Made by a program: the position numbers and the translations under genes. From the NCBI RefSeq assembly GCF_004123675.1, contig NZ_CP035417.1, forward strand, positions 797,501 through 861,500: DNA of 64,000 bases, written 5' to 3'. This DNA is from Leisingera sp. NJS204. GTDB lineage: Bacteria > Pseudomonadota > Alphaproteobacteria > Rhodobacterales > Rhodobacteraceae. Of the stretch, positions 47,341 through 56,608 are shown in pieces. Below the pieces are notes generated by a model that made no database searches, was not told the DNA's origin, and saw nothing but the letters and a program-made list of their open reading frames with translations. The stretch's first letter is position 1; each line of letters begins with the position of its first letter.

Positions 47341-47361
47341 GCCTCTGAGGGGCAGAAAAGG

Positions 47362-47388
47362 AAACGCCCGGCGCGGGGCCGGGTGTTT
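47362..47388 (-). terminator. Terminator of the nucleoside transporter operon
   Basis: AAACGCCCGGC (47362-47372) and GCCGGGTGTTT (47378-47388) form an 11-bp stem with one mismatch and a five-base loop. On the minus strand TTTCCTTTT follows the stem. It lies 20 bases past the last permease stop. Confidence 0.7.
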
Positions 47389-47408
47389 CAGCAGGGCAGA
47401 CGCAGGGC

Positions 47409-48374
47409 TTAACGCTCCTTGACGTAAGGCTCGCCGCCAGCGCGGGGCGGAATCGCCTTGCCGACAAAACCTGCAAGAATCACCACCGTCAGCACATAAG
47501 GCAGTGCGTCCATCGCCTGCACCGGAATGGTGATGCCGCCCAGTTCGATGTTTTGGAACCGCAGCGCGACGGCCTGCAAAAGGCCGAACAGCAGGCAGGC
47601 GCCCATCGCGTGCCAGGGCCGCCACTTGGCGAAGATCAGCGCCGCAAGCGCGATGAACCCGCGCCCCGCTGTCATGTCCTTGACAAAACCTGCCTGCAGG
47701 GCGGTGGCCAGATAAGCACCGGCAATGCCGCACAACAGGCCGCAGATCATCACTGCCGCGTATCGCAGGCCAACAACCGAGACGCCGGCGGTATCTACCG
47801 CCGCCGGGTTTTCCCCCACCGCACGCAGGCGCAGTCCAAAGCGGGTGCGGAACAGCACCCACCAGGTGGCAGGCACCGCCAGAAAGGCGATGTAGACCAG
47901 GATTGAATGCCCCGATAGCAGCTCGGAATAGACCGGTCCCAGTCCCGGCACGCCGGACAGGCTGTCGGCAAAAGGCAAGGAGACCGGGCCAAACCGGCCG
48001 CCGCTGATCAGCGACGGTGTGCGGCCGCCCTGCTGGAACCAGTCCTGTGCGATCAGCACGGTCATGCCTGCCGCGAGGAAGTTGATGGCCACGCCGGAAA
48101 TCAGCTGGTTGCCGCGGAAGGTGATCGACGCCACCCCGTGCAGGCCCGCCAGCACCAGCGAGGATCCGATACCGGCCAGCAGCCCCAGCCAGACATTGCC
48201 GGTGACGGCAGCGACAGCGGCGGAAAAGAAGGCTGCCATCAGCATCTTGCCTTCCAGGCCGATGTCAAAAATGCCTGCGCGTTCGGAAAAGAGGCCCGCG
48301 AGGCAGGCCAGCAGCAGCGGCGTCGCCAGGCGGACGGTGGAATCCAGCAGTTGGATGATCGTCAGGAAATCCAT
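47409..48374 (-). CDS. Nucleoside ABC transporter permease (NupQ-like)
   Basis: A 321-residue permease with about nine helices of the BPD_transp_2 type. SERAGIFDIGLEGKMLMAAF near residue 30 and LRAVGENPAAVDTAGV near 185 are the conserved coupling segments. It shares one base with the upstream permease stop. It forms the channel with the second permease. Confidence 0.9.
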   Translation of the reverse strand: MDFLTIIQLLDSTVRLATPLLLACLAGLFSERAGIFDIGLEGKMLMAAFFSAAVAAVTGNVWLGLLAGIGSSLVLAGLHGVASITFRGNQLISGVAINFLAAGMTVLIAQDWFQQGGRTPSLISGGRFGPVSLPFADSLSGVPGLGPVYSELLSGHSILVYIAFLAVPATWWVLFRTRFGLRLRAVGENPAAVDTAGVSVVGLRYAAVMICGLLCGIAGAYLATALQAGFVKDMTAGRGFIALAALIFAKWRPWHAMGACLLFGLLQAVALRFQNIELGGITIPVQAMDALPYVLTVVILAGFVGKAIPPRAGGEPYVKER

Positions 48375-49468
48375 CAGCTCCGCCCCTTCCGCGCCGCCAG
48401 GAAGATCTTTTCAAGCGGCATCCGAACCATGTTGTCCAAAGCGCCAGTGAACAGGATCACCAAGGCCTGGATCACCACAATCAGCTCACGCGGGATCGAG
48501 GTCCAGAGCGCCAGCTCGGCGCCGCCCTGGTACAGGAACCCGAACAGGATCGCCGCCAGGAATACGCCGAACGGATGGTTGCGGCCCATCAGTGCCACCG
48601 CGATGCCGATGAAACCGGCGCCTTCTGTGGCATTCAGCACCAGCCGTTCAGCCTCGCCCATCACATTGTTGACCGCCATCATGCCGGCCATCGCGCCGGA
48701 GATCAGCATCGCGATCATGACAGTGCGCACCGAAGAAATGCCGGCATAGCGCGCGCCCGGTTCCGATTTGCCAAGCGAGCGGATTTCATAGCCCAGCGGC
48801 GTGCGCCAGATCAGCAGCCAGATAAACAGGCAGGCACCGACGGCAACCAGCAGGCTGACATTGGCCGGTGCCGATTTGGAAAAGCTGATGCCGACCGGGG
48901 CCAGCAGCTCATGCAAAGACGGCAGATGCACAGCTTCGGGAAACCGCGCGGTGGCCGGATCCATCGAGCCTTGGGGGCGCAGCACATTGACCAGCACATA
49001 GTTCAGCACCGCTGCTGCAATGAAGTTGAACATGATGGTGGTGATCACGATATGGCTGCCGCGCTTGGCCTGCAGATAGGCAGGGATCGCAGCCCAGGCG
49101 GCGCCGAAAATCCCGGCGCCGAGGGCGGCAAAGACCAGCGCCAGCGACCAATGCGGCCAGGGGATCAGCAGGCAGACCAGCGCCACGCCAAGCCCGCCCA
49201 GCATCGCCTGGCCCTCGCCGCCGATGTTGAACAGGCCTGCATGGGCAGCAACCGCCACCGCAAGGCCGGTGAACATGAAGTTGGTGGCATAATAGAGCGT
49301 GTAGCCCCAGCCATAGGTGGACCCCAGGGCGCCATCGACCATCAGTTTGACCGCGGCGACCGGGTCTTCGCCAATCCCGAGGATCACCAGGGCTGACAGG
49401 ATCGCGGCCAGCAACAGACTGATCAGCGGGATCAGGACCACATCGGCCCATTTCGGCATCTTTTCCAT
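48374..49468 (-). CDS. Nucleoside ABC transporter permease (NupP-like)
   Basis: A 364-residue BPD_transp_2 permease with about nine helices. FNIGGEGQAMLGGLGVALVC near residue 80 and IRSLGKSEPGARYAGI near 232 are the family marks. The start follows the ATPase stop with no gap (TAAATG). It pairs with the next permease. Confidence 0.9.
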   Translation of the reverse strand: MEKMPKWADVVLIPLISLLLAAILSALVILGIGEDPVAAVKLMVDGALGSTYGWGYTLYYATNFMFTGLAVAVAAHAGLFNIGGEGQAMLGGLGVALVCLLIPWPHWSLALVFAALGAGIFGAAWAAIPAYLQAKRGSHIVITTIMFNFIAAAVLNYVLVNVLRPQGSMDPATARFPEAVHLPSLHELLAPVGISFSKSAPANVSLLVAVGACLFIWLLIWRTPLGYEIRSLGKSEPGARYAGISSVRTVMIAMLISGAMAGMMAVNNVMGEAERLVLNATEGAGFIGIAVALMGRNHPFGVFLAAILFGFLYQGGAELALWTSIPRELIVVIQALVILFTGALDNMVRMPLEKIFLAARKGRS

Positions 49469-50998
49469 TTACGCGGCCTCCCCCGCGACACCGGCCATCA
49501 ACAGGCCCAGCTCTTTTTCGTCGGTCTGATCGGCGGGGCGTTCCCCCATGATCATGCCGTCAAACATCACCGCAACCCGGTCCGCCAGCGACAGGATTTC
49601 CTCCAGCTCGACCGAGACCAGCAGGATCGCCTTGCCCTGATCGCGCAAGGCCACGATCTGCTTGTGAATGAATTCAATGGCGCCGATATCGACGCCGCGG
49701 GTCGGCTGGCCGATCAGCAAAAGCTCCGGGTTGCGCTCAATCTCGCGCGCGACGACGATTTTCTGCTGGTTGCCGCCGGAAAAGCTTTTGGCGGCCAGCC
49801 AGGGATCCGGCGGGCGCACGTCGAACTTTTCCATCTTGGCTTCGGTATCCGCCCGCAGGGCGGCATTATCCAACAGCAGTCCGTTTTTGTAGGCCGGATC
49901 GCGGTGATAGCCAAAGGCCACGTTTTCCCAAGCGTGGAAGTCCATGATGAGGCCCTCGCGCTGGCGGTCCTCCGGCACATGGCCGATATGGGCGTCCCGC
50001 CGCGCACGTGCATCCGCGCCATGGCCTTGAAGCGGCAAAGTGGTGCCATGCAGTTTGATGCTGCCGCTGCCCGCGCGCATGCCGCCCAGAACCTCCAGCA
50101 GCTCCGACTGGCCATTGCCGGCAACCCCTGCGATGCCGACAATCTCGCCTGCGCGCACCGTCAGGTTGATACCCTTGACGCGTTCAACGCCGGCTTCATC
50201 CACCACCCGCAGGTTTTCAATCTCAAGGATCGGCGCCCCGGGCCGGGCGGGCACCTTATCCACCCGCAGCAGCACCTTGCGGCCGACCATCAGCTCGGCC
50301 AGGTGTTCGGGGCTGGTTTCAGCCGTTTTGACGGTGGCTGTCATCTGGCCGCGCCGCATCACTGACACCGTGTCGGTATACTCCATAATCTCCCGCAACT
50401 TGTGGGTGATCAGGATGATGGTTTTGCCTTCGGCGCGCAGCCGGTCAAGGATGCGGAACAGCTGATCTGCCTCGGATGGCGTCAGAACGCCAGTCGGCTC
50501 GTCCAGGATCAGGATCTCGGCCTTGCGGTACAGCGCCTTGAGGATTTCGACACGCTGCTGCATGCCGACGCCGATCTCGTCGATGCGGGCGTCGGGGTCC
50601 ACAAACAGCTCATACTCCTCCTCCAGCGCCTTCAGCTCCTTGCGGGCGCGGCGCAGAGAGGGCATCAGCATGCCGCTGTCCTCGGCGCCCAGCACGATGT
50701 TCTCCAGAACGGTGAAGTTCTCCACCAGTTTGAAATGCTGGAACACCATGCCGATGCCGGCAGCAATCGCCGCCTGGCTGTCGGGGATCGCAGTCCGCTG
50801 CCCCTTGATCCAGACCTCGCCTTTGTCGGCCTTGTAAAACCCATAGAGGATCGACATCAGCGTTGATTTGCCGGCGCCGTTTTCCCCGATGATCCCGTGA
50901 ATGGTTCCGGGGGCGACGCTGATCGAGATGTCCTTGTTCGCCTGGACCGGGCCAAAGGCCTTGGAGATACCTTTGAGTTCAATGGCGGGGGCGGTCAA
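49469..50998 (-). CDS. Nucleoside ABC transporter ATP-binding protein, dual domain (NupO-like)
   Basis: A 509-residue protein with two ABC domains, as in sugar/nucleoside importers. First Walker A is GENGAGKSTLM near residue 39, with ILILDEPTGVLTP. The second domain has AGVAGNGQSELL and FSGGNQQKIVVAREIERNPELLLIGQPTRGVD. The start is TTG at 50998, overlapping the NTF2-like stop as TTGA, with GGGAG upstream. Residues right after TTG match the family start. Confidence 0.9.
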   Translation of the reverse strand: MTAPAIELKGISKAFGPVQANKDISISVAPGTIHGIIGENGAGKSTLMSILYGFYKADKGEVWIKGQRTAIPDSQAAIAAGIGMVFQHFKLVENFTVLENIVLGAEDSGMLMPSLRRARKELKALEEEYELFVDPDARIDEIGVGMQQRVEILKALYRKAEILILDEPTGVLTPSEADQLFRILDRLRAEGKTIILITHKLREIMEYTDTVSVMRRGQMTATVKTAETSPEHLAELMVGRKVLLRVDKVPARPGAPILEIENLRVVDEAGVERVKGINLTVRAGEIVGIAGVAGNGQSELLEVLGGMRAGSGSIKLHGTTLPLQGHGADARARRDAHIGHVPEDRQREGLIMDFHAWENVAFGYHRDPAYKNGLLLDNAALRADTEAKMEKFDVRPPDPWLAAKSFSGGNQQKIVVAREIERNPELLLIGQPTRGVDIGAIEFIHKQIVALRDQGKAILLVSVELEEILSLADRVAVMFDGMIMGERPADQTDEKELGLLMAGVAGEAA

Positions 50999-51348
50999 TC
51001 GGGCTCTCCCATGCCTGTAAACCCGATCAGCCGCACCACTTTGCCGTCTTCAAGATCAGCAAAATACTGGCCGCGCACCATGCGCTTGCCATCCTTTTCG
51101 AAATCCACCGTGGCGCGCACGTGGCCGTGGTGTTCCGAGACGGCAACCACCTTGGCCGCGGCACCGGGCATCATCGCGCTGAACTGCGCAACATATTCCA
51201 GATAGGCATCGCGCCCTTCGATTGGGGCAGGAGAGTTGGGATCGGAGTAGTAAAAACGAGGCCCGATGGCCGCGTCCGTTTTTGAAGCGCGGCCTTCAGG
51301 CGTTGGGTCGCCCCAGGCCGCAAACAGAGTGTGAAGTGAATCCGTCAT
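50995..51348 (-). CDS. NTF2-like/SnoaL-type protein inside the nucleoside transporter operon
   Basis: A 117-residue cytoplasmic protein starting MTDSLHTLFAAWGDP. RFYYSDPNSPAPIEGRDAYL and RGQYFADLEDGKVVRLIGFTGMGEP are typical of the NTF2-like cone fold. It lies between the binding-protein and ATPase genes and overlaps the ATPase start. Ligand unknown; it is not a known transporter part. Confidence 0.75.
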   Translation of the reverse strand: MTDSLHTLFAAWGDPTPEGRASKTDAAIGPRFYYSDPNSPAPIEGRDAYLEYVAQFSAMMPGAAAKVVAVSEHHGHVRATVDFEKDGKRMVRGQYFADLEDGKVVRLIGFTGMGEPD

Positions 51349-51365
51349 GGCCTGGGGCTTTCTCT

Positions 51366-52361
51366 TTAGAAGCTCAGCGCGGGGCAGCTGTCATCCGCCA
51401 TGTAATCGTGCACCTTGATCTCGCCCGAGGCGATCTTGGCGGCAGCTTCATCCACGGCGGACTGCATCTCAGCCGAGACCAGGGAGGCGTTGTGCTCGTC
51501 CATGGCATAGCCGACACCGCCATTGGACAGGCCCATGACAGAGAAGCCGGTCTCCATGTCCGCGCCGTCGGTGAAGGCCTCAAACACGGCGTTGCCGACC
51601 TTCTTGGTCATCGAGGTCAGCACTTTGCCCGGATGCAGGTGGTTCTGGTTGCTGTCCACGCCGATCGACAGAATGCCTTCATCGGCCGCGGTCTGCAGCA
51701 CGCCGACGCCAGTGCCGCCTGCCGCGGCATAGACCACGTCAGCGCCTTGGCTGATCTGCGCCTTGGTCAGCTCTGAGCCTTTGACCGGGTCGTTCCAGGC
51801 CGCCGGGGTGGTGCCGGTCATGTTGGAAATCACATTGGCGTCCGGATTGGCGGCCTTGACCCCTTCGGCATAGCCGCAGGCGAATTTGCGGATCAGCGGG
51901 ATGTCCATGCCGCCGATAAAGCCGACGGTGTTCGATTTCGACGCCATCGCCGCCATCATGCCAACCAGATAGGAACCTTCGTGCTCGTTGAACACAACCG
52001 AGCGCACATTGTCGCCCTCAACCACCATGTCGATGATGGTGAATTTGGTGTCCGGGTAATCGGCTGCCACCTGGCCCAGGGCATCGGCAAAGGCAAAACC
52101 CACCATCACGATCGGGTTGGCGCCGGCCTCGGCAAAGCGGCGCAGCGCCTGTTCGCGCTGGGCTTCGGACTGCAGCTCGATCTCGCGGTAGCTTTCGCCG
52201 GTTTCCGCGGCCCAGCGCTGGGCGCCGCCGTGTGCTGCCTCGTTAAAGCTTTTGTCGAACTTGCCGCCCAGGTCGAAGATCAGCGCAGGCTCGGCCAGTG
52301 CGGCGCCTGCGGTCAGGGCCAGCGACGCGGCTGCGCCCATCAGCGATTTCATCAGGGTCAT
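51366..52361 (-). CDS. BMP family nucleoside-binding lipoprotein-like periplasmic protein
   Basis: A 331-residue periplasmic receptor with a signal peptide ending near GAALAEPA. IFDLGGKFDKSFNEAAHGG is the BMP-family start, then VGFIGGMDIPLIRKFACGYAEG and YAAAGGTGVGVLQTA follow. No lipobox cysteine is seen. GGGAG eight bases before 52361 supports this start over the one seven codons upstream. It likely binds purine nucleosides. A GCAGCGG/CCGCTGC hairpin lies in the leader at 52394-52414. Confidence 0.88.
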   Translation of the reverse strand: MTLMKSLMGAAASLALTAGAALAEPALIFDLGGKFDKSFNEAAHGGAQRWAAETGESYREIELQSEAQREQALRRFAEAGANPIVMVGFAFADALGQVAADYPDTKFTIIDMVVEGDNVRSVVFNEHEGSYLVGMMAAMASKSNTVGFIGGMDIPLIRKFACGYAEGVKAANPDANVISNMTGTTPAAWNDPVKGSELTKAQISQGADVVYAAAGGTGVGVLQTAADEGILSIGVDSNQNHLHPGKVLTSMTKKVGNAVFEAFTDGADMETGFSVMGLSNGGVGYAMDEHNASLVSAEMQSAVDEAAAKIASGEIKVHDYMADDSCPALSF

Positions 52362-52516
52362 CAGGTTAACTCCCACTGTCATTATTGTTGGATGCAGCGG
52401 GGGTTCTCCGCTGCCCGGCCCCGTTCAGGCCTTAAAGGGTGCGGCAATTTAGCCTGCAGGTCGGGGAGGGGGTCAACCGCTTTTTGACCAAATGGTGCGG
52501 AATCCGCGCAACTGGC

Positions 52517-52942
52517 CTAAGGTAACGCTTTACGCATCAGGATCGCGTCCGCTGCGGCGGCACCCTGGCGGAGGTAGTAGCCCTTCCGGCGGCCGCACTC
52601 CGCGAATCCGCCGGCCCGGTACAGTGCCTGCGCCGGGGCATTGTCCTCGGCCACCTCAAGGAAGGCTTCGGCGGCCCCGCGATCCCGGACGGCTGATTCC
52701 CACTCGGCCATGCAGCGCCGCGCCAATCCCTGGCGCTGATGCGCGGGATCGGTGGCAATTGTCAGCAGTTCCGCCTCATCCGCAATTACCCGAACCAGGG
52801 CAAAACAGCGCGCATCACCGGCGGCGAAAACCAGCGGGCTGTCCAGCAGGGAGGCGAATTCAGCAGCGCGCCACGGGCGGGACCGGGTAAAGGCCGCGGC
52901 ATGGGTCGCGGCCATCTTCTTTGGTGTCAGCGGTTCACTCAT
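52517..52942 (-). CDS. rimI: Ribosomal-protein-alanine N-acetyltransferase-like
   Basis: A 141-residue GNAT enzyme. ATDPAHQRQGLARRCM near 65-80 binds acetyl-CoA and VAEDNAPAQALYRAGGF near 97 is typical of RimI. It likely acetylates ribosomal protein S18. ATG at 52942 overlaps the tsaB stop by eight bases. tsaB-rimI pairs are common. Confidence 0.88.
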   Translation of the reverse strand: MSEPLTPKKMAATHAAAFTRSRPWRAAEFASLLDSPLVFAAGDARCFALVRVIADEAELLTIATDPAHQRQGLARRCMAEWESAVRDRGAAEAFLEVAEDNAPAQALYRAGGFAECGRRKGYYLRQGAAAADAILMRKALP

Positions 52943-53531
52943 CAATCAGCGCAGGCGGAACATCACTGGACGGCGCCGCATCTGCAGCACGCAGGTACAG
53001 CGGTGCAGGCGGATCAGTCACGGTGCGGAACCGTGCAGCGGCAATGCGCGCAACAGCTTCGGCAATCCCTGCCGGGCTTGCCACGGGCGCAAAGGCCAGC
53101 CCGGCACCGCGGGCGGCATCTTCAGCCTCCTGGCGCGGCATCAGACGCGGTGCTTCGCCGGGCAAGGCGGCATAGACCTGATCGCGCGGAGCGGGCACGG
53201 CGGGCAGGGTGCCCTCGGCGGCGCGGGCCTCAAACCCATCGACGCCCACCGTCGGCACCTCCAGCCCCAGCGCCAGGCCGCGGGCGGCGGAAACGGCGAT
53301 GCGGATGCCGGTGAAATTGCCGGGGCCGATGCCAACACCAATCGCATCCAGATCCTGCCAGACGGCGCCGCCTTCGGCCAGCACCTCCTCCAGCAGCAGC
53401 ATCAGCCGCTCAGCCTGGCCGCGGGTCATTTCCTCAAGCCGGGAGGCCAGCACTGCGTCGCCGCGCAGCAAAGCGGCCGCACAATGCGCGGCCGATGTGT
53501 CAAAACCCAGAACCAGTGGTTCGGACGTCAT
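52935..53531 (-). CDS. tsaB: tRNA threonylcarbamoyladenosine biosynthesis protein TsaB
   Basis: A 198-residue ASKHA-fold protein. LVLGFDTSAAHCAAALL at the N-terminus, GVGIGPGNFTGIRIA near 66 and GVDGFEA are typical of TsaB. It is the TsaD partner in making t6A37 on ANN-decoding tRNAs. ATG at 53531 is preferred to the one seven codons upstream. Overlaps rimI downstream. Confidence 0.9.
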   Translation of the reverse strand: MTSEPLVLGFDTSAAHCAAALLRGDAVLASRLEEMTRGQAERLMLLLEEVLAEGGAVWQDLDAIGVGIGPGNFTGIRIAVSAARGLALGLEVPTVGVDGFEARAAEGTLPAVPAPRDQVYAALPGEAPRLMPRQEAEDAARGAGLAFAPVASPAGIAEAVARIAAARFRTVTDPPAPLYLRAADAAPSSDVPPALIDE

Positions 53532-53552
53532 GGTTTGTCCTTTCGCAGCCAA

Positions 53553-54119
53553 TCAGACAGCAACCGGGCGCACCTCGGTGACTTCCGGGATGTAATGGCG
53601 CAGCAGGTTCTCGATGCCCATCTTCAGTGTCAGGGTCGAAGACGGGCAGCCGGCGCAGGCGCCCTGCATATGCAGATAGACCACACCGCGGTCAAAGCCG
53701 TGGAAGGTGATGTCGCCGCCGTCCTGGGCCACCGCCGGGCGCACGCGGCTGTCCAGCAGCTCCTTGATCTGGTTGACGATCTCTGCGTCCTCGCCGGAAT
53801 GTTCGGCATGGCCCGAGGCCGGGTCGGCAGAGCCGTCCGCCATCACCGGCTGGCCGGACTGGTAATGTTCCATCACCGCGCCCAGGATGGCGGGTTTGAT
53901 ATGATCCCACTCAATGCTGTCCGCCTTGGTCACGGTCACAAAGTCGTTGCCGAAAAACACACCGGTCACGCCGTCTACCGCAAAGATACGGGAGGCCAGC
54001 GGCGATTTGCCAGCGGCATCAGCACTGGGGAAATCAGCGGTGCCTGCTTCCAGAACGGTCTGGCCCGGCAGGAATTTCAGCGTCGCCGGGTTGGGCGTGG
54101 ATTCAGTCTGAATGAACAT
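53553..54119 (-). CDS. NifU-like Fe-S scaffold/carrier (NfuA-like)
   Basis: A 188-residue protein. The N-terminal Nfu domain starts MFIQTESTPNPATLKFLPG. The C-terminal NifU domain has RPAVAQDGGDITFHGF and the cluster motif GACAGCPSS. It delivers Fe-S clusters to apoproteins. It lies 21 bases upstream of tsaB on the same strand. Confidence 0.92.
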   Translation of the reverse strand: MFIQTESTPNPATLKFLPGQTVLEAGTADFPSADAAGKSPLASRIFAVDGVTGVFFGNDFVTVTKADSIEWDHIKPAILGAVMEHYQSGQPVMADGSADPASGHAEHSGEDAEIVNQIKELLDSRVRPAVAQDGGDITFHGFDRGVVYLHMQGACAGCPSSTLTLKMGIENLLRHYIPEVTEVRPVAV

Positions 54120-54188
54120 GTCGGGTCTCCGTTAAGCGTGCCCCCGATATGCGCTCTGCGGCCCGCCAAGTCAAGATTTGGAACTATT

Positions 54189-54788
54189 CTAAATCGTTCG
54201 GGCTGCGGCGTGATCCAAAGCCTGTTCCAGCCGGTCGTCGCCCCAGAACAGTTCTGTGCCGCTGGTGAAGCTGGGCGCGCCGAAAATGCCTGCGACACTG
54301 GCCGCTTCGGTCTGTGCGCGCAGTGCCGATTTGATTTCAGGCGATTGCGCGCGGTCCAGCAGGTTCGCATCCAGTCCAGCTTTGTGCAAACAGTCCAGCA
54401 GAATGGGTTCAGCGGAGATATCGGCCCCGTCGCCGAACTGGGCCAGATACACGGACTGGGCAAAGGCTTGGATCCGGTCCTGTTCCGATGCGGCCAGCGC
54501 CAGCCGTGCGGCCATCAGCCCGTTTTGCGGAAACGGATCCGGGTGGCAAAAGGGCAGGCCGCGGGCTGCGCAGATCCGCTGCATGTCGCGCCACATATAG
54601 CGCCCTTTGGCCGGATAGAGGTTGAACGGCGACGTGTCCCAGCCCTGGGCGGCAAAGATAGGACCCAGCAGAAACGGCCTCCAGATAACAGCAATGCCGC
54701 GCGCTTTGGCGGCGCTGCTGATCCTCATTGCGCTGAGATAGGAGTAGGTGGAGGCAAATTCGAACCAGAAAGCGACACTGCGTTCCAT
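54189..54788 (-). CDS. 2-hydroxychromene-2-carboxylate isomerase-like (DsbA fold)
   Basis: A 199-residue protein of the DsbA/HCCA isomerase family. FWFEFASTYSYLSAMRI has the serine-type active site in place of CxxC. RPFLLGPIFAAQGW and the C-terminal VAGIFGAPSFTSGTELFWGDDRLE are typical. Likely glutathione-dependent. Naphthalene catabolism is not implied here, and the true substrate is unknown. Confidence 0.87.
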   Translation of the reverse strand: MERSVAFWFEFASTYSYLSAMRISSAAKARGIAVIWRPFLLGPIFAAQGWDTSPFNLYPAKGRYMWRDMQRICAARGLPFCHPDPFPQNGLMAARLALAASEQDRIQAFAQSVYLAQFGDGADISAEPILLDCLHKAGLDANLLDRAQSPEIKSALRAQTEAASVAGIFGAPSFTSGTELFWGDDRLEQALDHAAARTI

Positions 54789-54811
54789 TGGCTTTGCCCC
54801 CCAAAAGACTG

Positions 54812-55267
54812 TCAGGTGATGGCTTCCAGCTTTTCTTTCGACAGATCGCCCGGCACAATCGTGATCGGCACCGGCAGGGCGCCGGATGTTTTGGTCAGCT
54901 GAGTGACCAGCGGTCCCGGTCCTTTGCGCCCGGTGCCGGCACCTAGAACAAGCACGCCGATTTCCGCGTCGTCCTCAATGTACTTCAGAATTTCGGGCAC
55001 CGGTTCGCCTTCGCGGATCACCAGATCGGGGTCGACGCTTTGGCGGTCGCGCATCCATTTGGCAAAGACTTCGAAATGGGCGTGGATCCGCTCGCGCGCC
55101 TCTTCCCGCATCACTTCGCCGACACCGATCCAGTGGTTGAACTCGTCGGGCGGGATGACTGACAGGATGGTCACGCCCGCGCCGGTATGCGCTGCCCGCA
55201 TCGCGGCAAAGCGCATTGCGTTCAGGCATTCGCGGCTGTCATCCAGGACCACTAGGAATTTGCGCAT
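54812..55267 (-). CDS. Universal stress protein
   Basis: A 151-residue UspA-family protein. MRKFLVVLDDSRECLNAMRFA starts the fold. VLGAGTGRKGPGPLVTQL near 110-127 is the nucleotide-binding G-x2-G-x9-G(S/T)-type loop. ATG at 55267 is preferred to an upstream extension because the family begins there. It lies 23 bases before the isomerase gene. Confidence 0.87.
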   Translation of the reverse strand: MRKFLVVLDDSRECLNAMRFAAMRAAHTGAGVTILSVIPPDEFNHWIGVGEVMREEARERIHAHFEVFAKWMRDRQSVDPDLVIREGEPVPEILKYIEDDAEIGVLVLGAGTGRKGPGPLVTQLTKTSGALPVPITIVPGDLSKEKLEAIT

Positions 55268-55390
55268 CTTCGCTCTCTCGTTGTTCCGCCGCGGATCATG
55301 AACCAAGCAGGCGCATCAGGCAATAGAGCCACAACTGCTTGGCCGTTGCGTTCATCTGGCTCTAGGCATACCGCCAGTCAGGCTTGAAGG

Positions 55391-55553
55391 GGCGCTCCCG
55401 CTCCCGCAGGATTTTCCGGCTGTGCCGGAACCCCCTTGGCGGCATTGGGCCGGGCGCCGCGCAGATGCGCGGCGCGGCACCGTGCGCAGGCACGGTGCAA
55501 TGCCCAACCGCTTCACGGGCTTTTGCAAAAAAGGTCGCAGGCGGACGGGAGCC
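55391..55553. repeat. Dispersed palindromic element, copy C
   Basis: Bounded by GGCGCTCCCG and GCGGACGGGAGCC. CCCCTTGGCGGC.TTGGGCCGGGC in the middle matches copy B. The core holds several nested stems (CCGTGCGCAGGCACGG, TTGGGC/GCCCAA arms). GGGCTTTTGCAAAA recalls the end of copy A. It fills the 313-base spacer between the usp and aminotransferase loci, in which no gene is seen. Confidence 0.6.
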
Positions 55554-55580
55554 TCCGCCAGCAGCGGTGCGCGCAGAACG

Positions 55581-56444
55581 TTATCGCTGGCCGGACGCCC
55601 AGTCCCAGTACATTTCGCGTACCCGCTTGGCCACGGGGCCGATCTGATACTGGCACCCGTCAAAGGCGGTGACTGGGGTGATCTTGCTCATATTGCCGGA
55701 GAGACAGACCTCGTCGGCCTCTTCGAAGTCCTGATAGCCTAGCACGCACTCATGTACCTTGATACCGTCTGCGCGCATGTGGCCGATGTGGCGGGCACGG
55801 GTGATGCCGGCCAGAAACGTGCCGTTTGGGATCGGAGTGAACACCTCGCCATCGCACACCATGAAGACATTGCTGGTCGCGGTTTCCGCCGCATTGCCCA
55901 TCGCATCCAGCGCCAGCGCATTGGAGGACCCTTTGCTGCGTGCCTCCCGCAGCATCCGGGCGTTGTTGGGGTACAGGCAGCCGGCCTTGGCATTCACCAC
56001 CGCGTTTTCCAGGACGGGACGGCGGAAGCGGGTGCGGGTGAGCGTTGCCGCAGCAGCTCCCGGCGCCATCGCGATTTCCTCCAGACTGACCGCAAAGCAG
56101 GTGCTGTCCGCCTTGGGGGCGATCAGGGTTTCATCCCCGCCGGCCGCCTAGTACATGGGCCGGATTTAGACCGTAGCACCTGGCGCAAACGCCTCCAGCC
56201 CTTCGCGGACGACCTCCACCATCTGCTCTGCCGAAAGCGTTGGTGTTATCATCAGCGCCTGGGCCGAAGCATTGGTGCGGGCGCAGTGCAGGTCCAGATC
56301 CGGGGTCGCCCCGTCAAAGAGCCGGGCGCCGTCAAACACCGAAGATCCCAGCCACATCGCATGATCCTCGGCCCGCAACACCGCCAGGTTGCCATCATGC
56401 CATTTGCCTTCGAAACAAGTCCGGATGGTGCTGCCCGCGGCCAT
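55581..56444 (-). pseudogene. Branched-chain aminotransferase interrupted by two in-frame stop codons
   Basis: The frame from ATG at 56444 to 55581 encodes a class-IV (branched-chain type) PLP aminotransferase of 287 codons. SVFDGARLFDG lies near residue 35, NAKAGCLYPNNARML carries the PLP lysine, and ETATSNVFMV and PNGTFLAGITRARHI follow. Two stops break it: TAA at 56168-56166 and TAG at 56150-56148, flanking IRPMY. Homologues read Tyr and Trp there, so each stop fits one base change. No frameshift is seen. It is probably inactive. It would follow the phenylacetate genes on the same strand. Confidence 0.85.
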
Positions 56445-56608
56445 TTCATCGCTCTCGCTTCACGCGGCGAAACCCAGGCAAAGTTGGCGCGGCCGTTCAG
56501 GCAGGCTTGCGTTCCAGATGGCTGAAAGAGCGGCCTTGAGATGCGTAAGTGTCATGTTTTTCAGTGCTTTGTGCGGCGTTCGTCGCGGACCTGAGGTGGC
56601 GTCTTGCA

